This document shows positions 1-9,450 of a stretch of DNA of 64,000 nucleotides, piece by piece; positions within the stretch are counted from its first letter, which is position 1, and every line of letters begins with the position of its first letter. The stretch lies in the NCBI RefSeq assembly GCF_001414055.1, contig NZ_CP013002.1, positions 1,984,001 to 2,048,000 on the forward strand. The letters are read 5' to 3'. The notes under the pieces were generated by a model. The model saw nothing but the letters and a program-made list of their open reading frames with translations, had not been told where the DNA came from and ran no database searches. The stretch comes from Caulobacter henricii (GTDB lineage Bacteria > Pseudomonadota > Alphaproteobacteria > Caulobacterales > Caulobacteraceae). The translations under genes were made by a program, and so were the position numbers.

Positions 1-1219
1 GATCGAACAGGTCGAGGACGCTCTGAGATCGGCCAACGGGCTTCGGCAGGCCTTTGCGCCGGCTATCGTCGGGGCCGGATTCCTGAGCGACGTCCTCGGT
101 GCGCCATCCCGCGCCCTGGCCCAGGCCGATTTCGATACCCTGGCCTTTGCTGGCTTTTCGCCGGCCGAGATCCTCACCGCGGAGCACCATGCCCTCGGTA
201 CCGGCCGACTGGCCGACTGCGAGGCCCTCAGCCCCGAAATCCGTGCCGTCTTTCTCTCCGCCGAAGCGCCGGTCCTGGCCGATCGCCTGGCCATGGTGGT
301 GGCCGTGGAGACCTTCGCCTGCCTGCCGGTACCGGTCGAGCTGCACCTGCCCTTCGACTCCCGGCCGGCGGATGGTGCACGCCTGCAGGCCGCAGCCGCC
401 CGCGCCGGGGTACGCGCCCTTCGCCTGCAACGGGCCGAGCCGCCGGCCAGCTTCAAGCTGGACCTGCCGGAAGAACCCGTCGAGACGCCGCGACCGGCGG
501 CTCGCGAACCCATCGTCACAGAGCGGGTCATTGAGAAGATCGTCGAGCGTGACCGCTCCCGCCGCAAGCTTCCGGACCGCCGCAAGGGCTATATCCAGAA
601 GGCGGCCGTCGGGGGTCACAAGGTCTATCTGCATACCGGCGAGTATGACGATGGCGAGGTCGGCGAGATCTTCATCGACATGCACAAGGAAGGCGCCGCC
701 TTCCGCAGCCTGATGAACAACTTTGCCATCGCCGTGTCGCTGGGCCTGCAGCATGGCGTGCCTCTGGACGAATTTGTCGATGCCTTTGTCTTCACGCGCT
801 TTGAGCCGGCCGGACCGGTAACGGGCAACGACTCCATCAAGTCGGCGACCTCGATCCTCGACTATGTCTTCCGCGAACTCGGCGTTTCCTATCTCGGCCG
901 GGACGACCTCGCCAATGCTGACCCGCAGGAGTTCAATGCGGACGGCCTGGGCCACGGCAAGGCCGACGCTCCCGAGGCTGCGGCCGAGCCCCTGCCCGCC
1001 AGCAAGTTCATCTCCAAGGGCTTCTCGCGTGGCGCGGCCACAGACAACCTTGTCTTCCTGCCGTTTGGTGGGCGCAAGCTCGAGGACAGTGGACGGGCCG
1101 CCAGCAGCGAAGCCGACTTCTGCCCGGCCTGCGGCGACATCGCCCTGACACAGCGCGGTGCCATCACGGTCTGTGACAGCTGCGGGACCCAGTCCAACCG
1201 CTCTGAGCCGGCCAGCTGA
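1..1219 (+). CDS. nrdJ: Vitamin B12-dependent ribonucleotide reductase (class II), C-terminal part
   Basis: The reading frame is open from the first bases, so this is the 3' part (about 405 codons) of a gene beginning outside the window. It reduces ribonucleotides to deoxyribonucleotides with adenosylcobalamin in the cytosol. The segment [19 protein letters not shown], then [13 protein letters not shown] and [20 protein letters not shown], is the TSCPD region typical of alphaproteobacterial NrdJ, followed by the conserved [19 protein letters not shown] and [16 protein letters not shown]. The end carries two CxxC pairs (CPACGD and CDSCGT), the C-terminal zinc-ribbon-like cysteines that re-reduce the active site in this family. 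An internal ATG at 293 is not the start, because homologous sequence continues upstream in frame. Confidence 0.93.
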   Translation, partial: IEQVEDALRSANGLRQAFAPAIVGAGFLSDVLGAPSRALAQADFDTLAFAGFSPAEILTAEHHALGTGRLADCEALSPEIRAVFLSAEAPVLADRLAMVVAVETFACLPVPVELHLPFDSRPADGARLQAAAARAGVRALRLQRAEPPASFKLDLPEEPVETPRPAAREPIVTERVIEKIVERDRSRRKLPDRRKGYIQKAAVGGHKVYLHTGEYDDGEVGEIFIDMHKEGAAFRSLMNNFAIAVSLGLQHGVPLDEFVDAFVFTRFEPAGPVTGNDSIKSATSILDYVFRELGVSYLGRDDLANADPQEFNADGLGHGKADAPEAAAEPLPASKFISKGFSRGAATDNLVFLPFGGRKLEDSGRAASSEADFCPACGDIALTQRGAITVCDSCGTQSNRSEPAS

Positions 1220-1265
1220 TCCTCGCCGGGTGTCCCTGTTCGTCTGGCCTTAAGGTTGCTGAGCC

Positions 1266-1808
1266 ATGGTCCTAGCGCCTTTACCCGCCAGGATGCGTTC
1301 CAGAATGACACCGATCGCCCGCCTTGCCGCCCTTGTCCTCAGCCTTGCCACTGTGGCGAGCGCCCAGCCTGTGCTGGCCCAGAACGCCGGTCAGATCGCC
1401 AAGGTGCGCAAGGGTGCCAGTTGCCCGGGTTGCAATCTCTTTCAGGCGGACCTTACCGGCCTGACCCTGCGCGGTCTCAATCTGTCCGGAGCACGACTGC
1501 GCCAGGCCGAGCTCTCCACGGTCGTCATGAACCGCACCCGTTTCGCGAGGGCGGATCTTCGCGATGCCAATGCCTATGGCGGCGTATTCAGCGGAGCCAG
1601 CTTTGCCGGGGCGGATCTGACCAATGCCAGCTTTGTCGGCACCTACCTTGCGGGGGCCAATTTCACCGGGGCCAATCTGGGTGGTGTCAATTTCTCGGGG
1701 GCCGAAATGAACCGCGCCCTGGGACTGACCCAGGCCCAGCTGAACCGGGCCTGCGGCGATCCCGCCACCCGTTTACCGCGTGGCCTTACCCTTCCCGGTT
1801 GCCGTTAA
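1266..1808 (+). CDS. Secreted pentapeptide-repeat protein (first of tandem pair)
   Basis: A 180-residue protein with a signal peptide ending near PVLAQ and about 16 pentapeptide units of the A(D/N)LxG type (for example AGANFTG, GANLGG), which fold as a right-handed quadrilateral beta-helix. Before the repeats is a CPGC motif; after them is LNRACGDPATRLPRGLTLPG followed by CR. The next gene has the same layout, so the two are diverged tandem duplicates. ATG 1266 is preceded at about 10 bases by AAGG; ATG 1305 gives a more usual signal-peptide length and is the main alternative. The substrate or partner is unknown; the predicted place of action is the periplasm. Confidence 0.82.
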   Translation: MVLAPLPARMRSRMTPIARLAALVLSLATVASAQPVLAQNAGQIAKVRKGASCPGCNLFQADLTGLTLRGLNLSGARLRQAELSTVVMNRTRFARADLRDANAYGGVFSGASFAGADLTNASFVGTYLAGANFTGANLGGVNFSGAEMNRALGLTQAQLNRACGDPATRLPRGLTLPGCR

Positions 1809-1901
1809 GGTCCTGTCATTACGGCGATTTAAGTGGCGCCGGGCGGCTCCCGGCCCCAAATCGTATCCATGCCGTCGCGTACTGACGGGTAGGAGAACAT
1901 C

Positions 1902-2852
1902 ATGTCCCGCATGGGCGTTTCACTCGCGGTTCTGACCCTGGCCCTTTCGACCCTGGCCGGACAGGCCCAAGCCGGTCCTGAGGACAAGGACGTCGCTCGG
2001 CTGGTGTCGTTCGGCGGCATGTGCGTCAGCTGCGAGCTGTCGGGCCGCAAGCTGACCGGTGCCAAGTTCACCGGTGCCAATTTTGACCGCGCGATCCTGA
2101 TTGGCGCGGACCTCCGGGGTGCAGCCTTCTACGGCTCCAACTTCTCAGGTGCGGATCTGAGCCGTGCCGATCTTCGCGGGGCCGAGATGCGGGGTGCCAA
2201 TTTCGTCAATGCCAACTTTTCCGATGCCCGCCTGTCGGGCGTGGAAAGCAGCGGCGCAAACCTGGCCAATGCCAATCTCAGCCGCGCCGACTTCTCATCA
2301 TCTGAACTGCACGGTGCCAACATGGTCGGGGCCAATCTCGGCAAGGCCAACTTCTCCAGTGCGGAACTGACAGGGGCAAACCTGATGTCGGTCAATGCCC
2401 GCGGAGCCGATTTCCGGAACGCCGAGCTCAATGCCGCCAACCTGACCGGCGGCCGGTTCGACCAGACCGACCTGCGGGGCGTGGAGATGACCGGGGCAAC
2501 CCTGCGCGGCGCGATCTTCCATGGTGCCGATTTCCGTGGCGCGGACCTGTCGGGCGCGTCACTGGGCGGCGCGGACCTGTCCAATGCGAAAGGTCTGGAC
2601 CAGGATCAGCTGGACGAGGCCTGCGGGGACAGCTCGACCCGACTGCCGCGCGGACTGACGGTACGTGCCTGCCGTGGCGAGCGGCGGCAGATCCGCGTGA
2701 TGGTCGACTTTCAGCGGGCCAAGGCCGAGGCCGAGGCTCAGCGCGCCGCCGCCGAAGGGCAACGGGCGGCCGCAGAGGCCCAGCGCGCGGCTCAGGCTGC
2801 AATCCCCAAGCCGCCCAAGCCGCCAGCACCGCCCAAGCCCCCCAAGTACTAG
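1902..2852 (+). CDS. Secreted pentapeptide-repeat protein with coiled-coil and proline tail (second of pair)
   Basis: 316 residues with a signal peptide (cleavage after GQAQA), a CVSC motif just after it, then about 35 pentapeptide units (GANFDRA, GADLRGA, GANLSRA). The repeat block ends in LDEACGDSSTRLPRGLTVRA, matching the end of the upstream paralogue almost word for word. Unlike that paralogue it continues with an Ala/Glu/Arg-rich helix (repeats of AEAQRAA) and a Pro/Lys tail (KPPKPPAPPKPPKY). GGAG lies 7 bases before the ATG. It is likely periplasmic, with the tail possibly reaching peptidoglycan or membrane. Function is unknown. Confidence 0.85.
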   Translation: MSRMGVSLAVLTLALSTLAGQAQAGPEDKDVARLVSFGGMCVSCELSGRKLTGAKFTGANFDRAILIGADLRGAAFYGSNFSGADLSRADLRGAEMRGANFVNANFSDARLSGVESSGANLANANLSRADFSSSELHGANMVGANLGKANFSSAELTGANLMSVNARGADFRNAELNAANLTGGRFDQTDLRGVEMTGATLRGAIFHGADFRGADLSGASLGGADLSNAKGLDQDQLDEACGDSSTRLPRGLTVRACRGERRQIRVMVDFQRAKAEAEAQRAAAEGQRAAAEAQRAAQAAIPKPPKPPAPPKPPKY

Positions 2853-2862
2853 CCGCAAAATC

Positions 2863-2895
2863 AAAAGGCCCTGGTCTCACGACCAGGGCCTTTTT
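2863..2895. terminator. Bidirectional intrinsic terminator
   Basis: A perfect 10-bp stem GGCCCTGGTC / GACCAGGGCC with a TCAC loop, flanked by AAAA on the left and TTTTT on the right. It lies between the convergent pentapeptide-repeat gene and aspS, so it can end both transcripts. Confidence 0.9.
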
Positions 2896-2917
2896 CATTC
2901 AAGCGAAGGGCTGGAAA

Positions 2918-4756
2918 CTAGACCTTGATCGGCGGTGCCGAACGGATGTGCAGTTCCTTGTACTGCCGGTCCTGGGCTTCAGCCGGGGCATTCATCAGCA
3001 GATCCTGGCCCTGCTGGTTCAGCGGGAAGGCGATGACCTCGCGGATGGCGACCTGCTCGGCGAGCAGCATGACGATGCGGTCGATGCCGGGGGCCAGACC
3101 GCCGTGCGGGGGAGCCCCGAAGCGGAAGGCGTTCAGCATTCCGCCAAACTGCTCCTCGACAACCTCGGCGCCATAGCCGGCGGTCTCGAAGGCCTTGAGC
3201 ATGATCTCGGGCTTGTGGTTCCGGATCGCGCCCGAGCACAGCTCGTAGCCATTGCAGACGATGTCGTACTGATAGGCGCGGATGGTCAGCGGGTCCTGGG
3301 TCTCCAGGGCCTCAAGACCGCCCTGTGGCATCGAGAACGGGTTGTGCGAGAAGTCGACGCGCTTCTCGTCCTCGTTCCACTCGAACATCGGGAAGTCGAC
3401 GATCCAGCAGAACTTGAACTGCTCTTCGTCCACCAGCTTCAGCTCGGTCCCGACGCGGGTGCGCGCCAGACCAGCGAACTTGGCGAAGACAGCCGGATCG
3501 CCAGCCACGAAGAAGGCGGCGTCGCCGTTCTTCAGGCCGAGGCTCTCCATCAGGGCCGAGACTGGCTCCCCGAGGTTCTTGGCGATCGGGCCACCCCAGC
3601 CGCCCTGGTCTTCCGACCAGAAGACATAGCCAAGGCCGGGCTGGCCTTCGCCCTGGGCCCAGCTGTTCATGCGGTCGCAGAAGGCGCGGCTGCCGCCGGT
3701 CGGTGCGGGAATGGCCCACACCTTGTTCTTGGCATCAGCGCCGAGGATCTTGGCGAACAGGCCAAAACCGCCGTCGCGGAAATGTTCGGAGACATCCTGC
3801 ATCTTGATCGGGTTGCGCAGGTCAGGCTTGTCGCTGCCGTACCAGGCCATCGACTGGGCATAGGTCAGGCGCTCAAAACCCTTGTGCTCCAGCGACGCGC
3901 CGAAATCGTTGGTGAAGGTATGGGTGCCCGAGATCGGCGAGACCGGCTTGCCGCCCGAGAATTCCTCGAACACGCCGTGCATCACCGGCTCGATGGCCGC
4001 GAACACGTCTTCCTGGGTGACGAAGCTCATCTCGACGTCGAGCTGGTAGAATTCCAGCGAGCGGTCGGCGCGCAGGTCTTCGTCGCGGAAGCACGGGGCG
4101 ATCTGGAAGTAGCGGTCGAAGCCCGAGACCATCAGCAGCTGCTTGAACTGCTGCGGGGCCTGAGGCAGGGCGTAGAACTTGCCAGGATGCAGACGCGACG
4201 GCACCAGGAAGTCGCGTGCGCCTTCCGGCGATGAGGCCGTCAGGATCGGGGTCTGATACTCAAGGAAACCCTGCTCGACCATGCGGTGACGGATCGAGTG
4301 GATCACCTTGCTGCGCAGCACGATGTTCTTGTGCAGGGTCTCGCGGCGCAGATCCAGATAGCGGTGCTTGAGGCGGATTTCTTCGGGATAGTCCGGCTCG
4401 CCGAACACCGGCAGCGGCAGCTCGGCGGCTTCCGAAAGCACTTCCACGGCGGTGACGTGGATCTCGATCTCGCCGGTCGGCAGGTTGGGATTTACCGCCG
4501 CGGCGTCGCGGGCCAGCACCTTGCCATCCACCTTGATCACGCTCTCGGCGCGCAGGCGCTCGACGATGGCGAAGCCGGGCGTTTCGGGATGCAGGACCAG
4601 TTGGGTCAGGCCGTAGTGATCGCGCAGGTCGATAAAGACCAGGCCACCATGGTCGCGCTTGCGATGGATCCAGCCTGAGACCCGGACATCGGCGCCGGTG
4701 TCGGAAGCCCGAAGGGCGCCGCAGGTGTGGGTGCGGTAGGCGTGCATCGTGGTCAT
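2918..4756 (-). CDS. aspS: Aspartyl-tRNA synthetase
   Basis: 612 residues, the usual length of a bacterial-type AspRS, charging tRNA-Asp in the cytosol. The N-terminal OB-fold anticodon-binding domain is seen in [20 protein letters not shown]. Class II motif 2 is [14 protein letters not shown] and motif 3 is [15 protein letters not shown]; the large bacterial GAD insertion lies between them. ATG 4756 is used here; a second in-frame ATG at 4747 ([10 protein letters not shown]) is closer to the family start and equally possible. Many alphaproteobacterial AspRS are non-discriminating and also charge tRNA-Asn for GatCAB; the sequence alone does not settle this. Confidence 0.97.
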   Translation of the reverse strand: MTTMHAYRTHTCGALRASDTGADVRVSGWIHRKRDHGGLVFIDLRDHYGLTQLVLHPETPGFAIVERLRAESVIKVDGKVLARDAAAVNPNLPTGEIEIHVTAVEVLSEAAELPLPVFGEPDYPEEIRLKHRYLDLRRETLHKNIVLRSKVIHSIRHRMVEQGFLEYQTPILTASSPEGARDFLVPSRLHPGKFYALPQAPQQFKQLLMVSGFDRYFQIAPCFRDEDLRADRSLEFYQLDVEMSFVTQEDVFAAIEPVMHGVFEEFSGGKPVSPISGTHTFTNDFGASLEHKGFERLTYAQSMAWYGSDKPDLRNPIKMQDVSEHFRDGGFGLFAKILGADAKNKVWAIPAPTGGSRAFCDRMNSWAQGEGQPGLGYVFWSEDQGGWGGPIAKNLGEPVSALMESLGLKNGDAAFFVAGDPAVFAKFAGLARTRVGTELKLVDEEQFKFCWIVDFPMFEWNEDEKRVDFSHNPFSMPQGGLEALETQDPLTIRAYQYDIVCNGYELCSGAIRNHKPEIMLKAFETAGYGAEVVEEQFGGMLNAFRFGAPPHGGLAPGIDRIVMLLAEQVAIREVIAFPLNQQGQDLLMNAPAEAQDRQYKELHIRSAPPIKV

Positions 4757-4957
4757 GACTAAGTCTTCGAAAGTCGCGGGAACGCGTTGATTTGCAAGGC
4801 GCGGAAAGGCGCATGGGGGGGCGTTGATGTCAAGGATTCTGAGGTTTCACCCATGATCCTTTCCCTCTGAAATCACGAGCTCGCGCGTTGGCGGGGGCCT
4901 GGCCTGTTCCGCATGCAGGCCCACCGAACGGCCCCTTGGCGCCTGAAAAGCTCGGCA

Positions 4958-5009
4958 TTGACTTCCCGAATTACCGCCGTAATTCTAGCTAATCTTACAA
5001 CGGTAATTC
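4958..5009 (+). promoter_or_regulatory. Promoter with overlapping palindromic operator
   Basis: TTGACT (4958-4963) and TAATTC (4980-4985) form a -35/-10 pair 16 bases apart. The perfect inverted repeat GAATTAC-N4-GTAATTC (4968-4985) fills the spacer and covers the -10, and a third GTAATTC half site lies at 5003-5009. This is where a repressor would bind to shut off the small membrane gene that starts at 5024. The regulator is not recognisable from this window. Confidence 0.5.
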
Positions 5010-5023
5010 AATTGGAGAATTCC

Positions 5024-5455
5024 ATGCGCCTCATTGCCCTGTCAGCTGCCGCAACGTTCCCATTGGCCACGCCGGCACTGGCCGCTCCCGCAGCCGAACA
5101 CCTGACCCTAGTCGAGGTCTTCGGTCATGCCGCCCTGCCCGTCCAACTGATCATGCTGCTGCTGGTGGCCTCCACCCTTTGCGCTCCGGTCCTGCTGAGC
5201 CTTGACCGGTCCGCAGCCCTTTCCGCCCTCGCCAGGGGCGCGCCGTTGCTCGCCGGTGCCGCCAGCCTGTTTACCCTGCTCGCTGGTGCTGTCGGGATCG
5301 CCAATAGTCCGACGGTTCCCAGCCTGACGGTACTGGCACCGGGCTTTGCGGAAATGCTGCTCCTGCTCGTCCTGGGCCTGCTGGCCACCTTCTCGGCGGT
5401 CGTCTGTCGCGAGTTGGCCACGGAGCGTACACGGGCCCTGCCCTCTGCCGACTAG
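5024..5455 (+). CDS. Small ExbB/TolQ-like membrane protein
   Basis: 143 residues from ATG 5024, chosen because GGAG lies 6 bases upstream; a longer frame back to 4913 crosses the promoter and operator. There is a signal peptide (cleaved around PALAA) and three hydrophobic segments at about residues 37-60, 75-93 and 106-128. The last, LAPGFAEMLLLLVLGLLATF, resembles the final helix of ExbB/TolQ (VAPGIAEALLATAIGL), and GAVGIANS resembles the preceding GTVWGIMNSF. The long cytoplasmic loop of true ExbB is missing, and there is no exbD or tonB beside it. It may be a reduced ExbB-family protein; a working proton channel is uncertain. Confidence 0.6.
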   Translation: MRLIALSAAATFPLATPALAAPAAEHLTLVEVFGHAALPVQLIMLLLVASTLCAPVLLSLDRSAALSALARGAPLLAGAASLFTLLAGAVGIANSPTVPSLTVLAPGFAEMLLLLVLGLLATFSAVVCRELATERTRALPSAD

Positions 5456-5744
5456 CCACCGTCATGGCGCGGGGTCGTTCGGTCCCGGTCTCGCGCCCCT
5501 CACACCTGCGGCGAATCCGCCGCACCTGGTGAGAATTGCCGCCTCGCCCTTGCAATCCCGACTGTTTTAGCCTCCTTAAGCGGCCAATCGGACCTCTTTT
5601 CGCCCGCGCCTCATCGGCAAGGCGGCCAAAAAGGTCTATATTTCAGAAGATAAGACCAAGAACACGGTCCATTTGGGGGTCGTATTTGGTCGTGGCGCGG
5701 GCCGCACGTGTGTGTGCCGTCCGCTTGAACCGAATTGGACCTAT

Positions 5745-8018
5745 ATGCCCTTCCCCGCCTCCCACCCCGCTCTTGAGCGGGCTCTTGCTGCTCAGGGTTA
5801 TGCTGAGCCCACCCCCGTCCAGGCCGCCGTGCTGGAAGCCGATGCCGAAGGCCGCGACCTGCTGGTCAGCGCCCAGACCGGCTCCGGCAAGACCGTTGCC
5901 TTCGGCCTGGCCGCCGCACCCACCCTGCTCGGCGATGCCGAAGTCCTGGGCAAGGCCGGCGCGCCCATGTGCCTGGTCATCGCCCCCACACGCGAACTGG
6001 CCATCCAGGTCAATCGCGAGCTGGCCTGGCTCTATGCCGAGGCCAAGGCCGTGGTCGTCAACTGCGTCGGCGGCATGGATGCCCGCCGCGAGCAACGCGC
6101 CCTGAATTTCGGGGCCCACATCGTGGTCGGCACGCCTGGCCGACTGCGGGACCATATCGAGCGGGGCCACCTTGACCTGTCGGAGCTGAAGGTCGCCGTC
6201 CTCGATGAGGCCGACGAGATGCTCGACATGGGCTTCCGCGAAGACCTCGAGTTCATCCTCGACGCCGCACCCAAGGAACGCCGCACCCTGCTGTTCTCGG
6301 CCACCCTGGCACGTGAGATCGTGCAACTGGCCAAGAGCTATCAGAACGACGCCCTGCGCATCGACACCGTCGGCCGCAATGAGCCGCACCGCGACATTGA
6401 GTATCGCGCCGTGCGGGTTGCCCCCAACGAGATCGAGCATGCGATCGTCAACCTGCTGCGCTATTTCGAAAGCCCCGGCGCCCTGGTGTTCTGCAACACC
6501 CGCGAAAGCGTCCGCGCCATGCACAGCAAGCTGCGCGAGCGCGGCTTCGCCGTGGTCGGCCTGTCGGGCGAGCTGTCGCAACGTGAACGCGCCGACGCCC
6601 TGCAGGCCCTGCGCGACGGTCACGCCCGCGTCTGCGTCGCCACCGAAGTCGCCGCGCGCGGACTGGACCTTCCCGATCTGGGCCTGGTCATCCACGCCGA
6701 ACTGCCGGTCAACAAGGCCACCCTGCTTCACCGTTCGGGCCGCACCGGCCGGGCCGGCAAGAAGGGCGTCTCGGCCCTGGTCGTGCCCTATACCCGTCGC
6801 CGCAAGGCCGAGCAGCTGCTGATGGCCGCCGGCGTCGAAGGCCACTGGGGCGGTGCCCCGACCGCCGACGAGATCCGCATCAAGGACACCGAGCGTCTGC
6901 TCGACGATCCGATCTTCGACGAGGCCGTGGTCGAAGAAGACACCGCCCTGGCCGAGGCCATGCTGGCCAAGCGTACGCCGCTTGAGATCGCCGCCGCCCT
7001 GATCCGCACCCGCCGCGCCAAGCTGCCGGCGCCGGAAGAGATCTATGATGACCCGCGCCACGGGGCCGATCCGGGCCCGCGTAGCCGCGAGCCCCGCGAG
7101 TTCGGCCAGGACCGCGACTTCGGTGGCGACCGTCCCGAACGCGAGCCACGGGCCGACATGAACGGTGCCGAATGGTTCCGCCTCAATACCGGCCGTCGCA
7201 ACAACGCGGACCCCAAGTGGCTGATCCCGTTGATCTGTCGTCTGGGCCACGTGACCAAGAAGGACATCGGTTCGATCCGGATCTTCGACTACGACACCAA
7301 GTTCGAGATCTCGGCCGAGGCTGCGGTGAAGTTCGGCGCTGCGGTGCAGGCTACCGTCCGTGACGACGTCGCCATCACTCCGACCGCAGCTCCGGCCGCT
7401 CGCGATGCCGGTCCGCGCAAGGACTATGCGCCGCGTCCGCCTCGCGACGACGCCGCGCCCCGCGAGTTCAAGCCACGTCCGCCTCGCGATGAAGCGCCGC
7501 GTTCGCCGCGCGCCAATGCGCCCGGCTCGCGCGATCACACGCCGCGCCCCTCGACCTATAGCGATGACGGCTTCAGCACCGCCAAGCCTTATGGCAAGGG
7601 CGAAGAGCCGAAGGGCGACTACAAGGCTCGCCCCCCTCGCGATCGCGACAATGCCGCTCCGCGTGAGTTCAAGCCCCGTGCAGAATTCAAGCGCGACGCT
7701 GCCCCGCGCGACTTCAAGCCCCGCGCGCCCCGGGATGACGCGCCGCGTCCGTACTCGCCGGCCGACAGCGAAGGTGGTGCCAAGCGCGCCTACAAGCCGC
7801 GCGCCGAAGGCCGGGATGATGCTCCCAAGCGCGACTTCAAGCACCGTTCCGGCGCTGCACCCAAGGCGTTCGGCGAGAAGGCCTCCGGCCCGCAGACGAC
7901 CTATTCGCCCAAGCCCCGCGGCGAGGGTCCCGCCAAGCCGTTCAAGGGCCCCAAGCCCTTCAAGGCCAAGGGTTTCGACGGCGGCAAGCCGGCCGGTAAG
8001 CCGTTCAAGAAGAAGTAG
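5745..8018 (+). CDS. DEAD-box ATP-dependent RNA helicase with DbpA-like domain and basic repeat tail
   Basis: 757 residues from ATG 5745. Motifs in order: Q motif EPTPVQAAVL, Walker A AQTGSGKT, PTRELAIQ, GTPGRLRD, VLDEADEMLDMGF, SAT, ARGLDLPDLG and HRSGRTGRAG. A DbpA-type RNA-binding domain lies at about residues 472-540 (GAEWFRLNTGRRNNADPKWL). The last 200 residues are low-complexity and basic, with many variants of PRDDAPRxFKPR, probably a disordered RNA-binding tail. It unwinds structured RNA in ribosome assembly or degradosome/cold functions, like CsdA/DeaD. The 290 bases before the start contain no other gene and may be a regulatory leader. Confidence 0.92.
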   Translation: MPFPASHPALERALAAQGYAEPTPVQAAVLEADAEGRDLLVSAQTGSGKTVAFGLAAAPTLLGDAEVLGKAGAPMCLVIAPTRELAIQVNRELAWLYAEAKAVVVNCVGGMDARREQRALNFGAHIVVGTPGRLRDHIERGHLDLSELKVAVLDEADEMLDMGFREDLEFILDAAPKERRTLLFSATLAREIVQLAKSYQNDALRIDTVGRNEPHRDIEYRAVRVAPNEIEHAIVNLLRYFESPGALVFCNTRESVRAMHSKLRERGFAVVGLSGELSQRERADALQALRDGHARVCVATEVAARGLDLPDLGLVIHAELPVNKATLLHRSGRTGRAGKKGVSALVVPYTRRRKAEQLLMAAGVEGHWGGAPTADEIRIKDTERLLDDPIFDEAVVEEDTALAEAMLAKRTPLEIAAALIRTRRAKLPAPEEIYDDPRHGADPGPRSREPREFGQDRDFGGDRPEREPRADMNGAEWFRLNTGRRNNADPKWLIPLICRLGHVTKKDIGSIRIFDYDTKFEISAEAAVKFGAAVQATVRDDVAITPTAAPAARDAGPRKDYAPRPPRDDAAPREFKPRPPRDEAPRSPRANAPGSRDHTPRPSTYSDDGFSTAKPYGKGEEPKGDYKARPPRDRDNAAPREFKPRAEFKRDAAPRDFKPRAPRDDAPRPYSPADSEGGAKRAYKPRAEGRDDAPKRDFKHRSGAAPKAFGEKASGPQTTYSPKPRGEGPAKPFKGPKPFKAKGFDGGKPAGKPFKKK

Positions 8019-8033
8019 TTGTGGATTGAAAAT

Positions 8034-8147
8034 CCTCCCCCTAGCGGGGGAGGTGTCCGCGAAGCGGTCGGAGGGGGGGAGTTCTGTTGGCGCATTGCCG
8101 GCCACCCCCTCCGGCCCTTTCGGGCCGCCTCCCCTTCAGGGGGAGGA
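8034..8147. repeat. Palindromic intergenic repeat element
   Basis: A compound palindrome between two convergent genes: CCTCCCCC-TAGC-GGGGGAGG (8034-8053), a small CCGC-GAA-GCGG hairpin, then GGAGGGGGG (8070-8078) complementary to CCCCCTCC (8105-8112), GGCCCTTTCGGGCC, and a closing CCTCCCC-TTCA-GGGGGAGG. Elements built from CCTCCCC/GGGGAGG arms are common between genes in Caulobacteraceae. It may also end transcription in both directions. Confidence 0.75.
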
Positions 8148-8162
8148 CTTGCGCTTCTCGCG

Positions 8163-9344
8163 CTAAACCGCCTGGCCGGCGCTCCAGCCCGAGGCCCAGG
8201 CCCACTGGAAATTGAAGCCGCCCAGCCAGCCGGTGACGTCCACGACCTCGCCGATGAAATAGAGCCCAGGGACGTCCTTGGCCTGCATGGTCCGCGAGTC
8301 CAGATCGTTGGTGTCCACGCCGCCCAGCGTTACTTCCGCCGTGCGATAGCCTTCCGAGCCAACGGGCTTGAAGGTCCAGGCATTCACGGCAGCCGCCAGC
8401 CTGCCGAGCACCTTGTCGGAACAGTCGGCGATATTGCCCTGGGCGCCTTCGTCGTCAGAGACGATCTGGGCCACCCGTTGCGGCAGGAAGCTCGCCATCA
8501 CCGTCGACACCGCCCGCTTCGGCGTCGCGGTGCGCGCCGCCTTCAGGGCCGCCAGGGCGTCAACGCCGGGGGCCATGTCGACCCGGATCTCGTCGCCTTC
8601 CCGCCAGTAGGACGAAATCTGCAGGATCGACGGACCGGACAGCCCCCTGTGGGTGAACAGCATGCCTTCCTGGAACTTCGTCTTGCCGTGGGCCACGACG
8701 GCGTCGAGCGCCACGCCTGACAGGGGAACCAGACGCTCCAGGGCCCGGACCTCGAAGGTCAGGGGCACAAGGGCCGGTCGGGTCTCGACGAGGCCGACCC
8801 GGAGCTGCCTGGCGATCTCGTAGCCGAAGCCCGTCGCGCCCATCTTCGGGATGGACTTGCCGCCACAGGCCACGACCAGCGACTGACAGCGGACATTGGC
8901 CCCGCTGGACAGGGCCAGTTCGAAACCCCCGTCGATCCTGGCGATACGGTCGACGCCGGTCTCCAGCCGCAGCTCGCAGCGGGCGGCCTCCATCTCGGTC
9001 AGCAGCATGGTGACGATCTGCTTGGCCGAGCCGTCGCAGAAGAGCTGGCCCAGGGTCTTTTCGTGAAAGGCGATGGCGTGCTTCTGGACCAGGCTGATGA
9101 AGTCTTTCGGGGTGTACCGACGCAGGGCCGAGACGCAGAACTTCGGATTGGCCGACAGGAAGTTGGCCGGAGCGGTGTGGATATTGGTGAAATTGCAGCG
9201 TCCACCGCCGCTGATGCGGATCTTCTCGCCAGGAGCCTTGGCGTGATCGACCACCAGCACCGAGCGGCCACGCTTGCCCGCCTCGATCGCGCACATCATG
9301 CCGGCTGCGCCGGCCCCGATCACCAAGACATCGAACTGTTCCAT
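8163..9344 (-). CDS. HI0933/YhiN-family FAD-dependent oxidoreductase
   Basis: 393 residues from ATG 9344, which has GGAAGAA upstream and puts the FAD-binding Rossmann motif VLVIGAGAAGMM right at the N-terminus. ISGGGRCNFTN is diagnostic of the HI0933 family. The C-terminal VDTNDLDSRTMQAKDVPGLY and GEVVDVTGWLGGFNFQWAWA are also family blocks. The flavin role is clear, but no substrate is firmly known for this family. It is divergent from the Hsp70-like gene. Confidence 0.92.
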   Translation of the reverse strand: MEQFDVLVIGAGAAGMMCAIEAGKRGRSVLVVDHAKAPGEKIRISGGGRCNFTNIHTAPANFLSANPKFCVSALRRYTPKDFISLVQKHAIAFHEKTLGQLFCDGSAKQIVTMLLTEMEAARCELRLETGVDRIARIDGGFELALSSGANVRCQSLVVACGGKSIPKMGATGFGYEIARQLRVGLVETRPALVPLTFEVRALERLVPLSGVALDAVVAHGKTKFQEGMLFTHRGLSGPSILQISSYWREGDEIRVDMAPGVDALAALKAARTATPKRAVSTVMASFLPQRVAQIVSDDEGAQGNIADCSDKVLGRLAAAVNAWTFKPVGSEGYRTAEVTLGGVDTNDLDSRTMQAKDVPGLYFIGEVVDVTGWLGGFNFQWAWASGWSAGQAV

Positions 9345-9450
9345 CGCGTTCTTCCATAGGACGCGCTCTGCGAAGTCAATCATGCCCTTGAACCGGTGCC
9401 CGCCAGCCGCTACGACGCACGCCCCCCGCATCCGCAGATTGGCCCCGCCC

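Noticed and set aside
293..1219. An independent gene starting at ATG 293
   Set aside because: The same frame is open and homologous to NrdJ back to the first base of the window.
5643..8105. An 820-codon open frame antisense to the DEAD-box helicase
   Set aside because: It is a mirror of GC-rich codon bias; the sense strand encodes all helicase motifs, and the antisense product resembles nothing.
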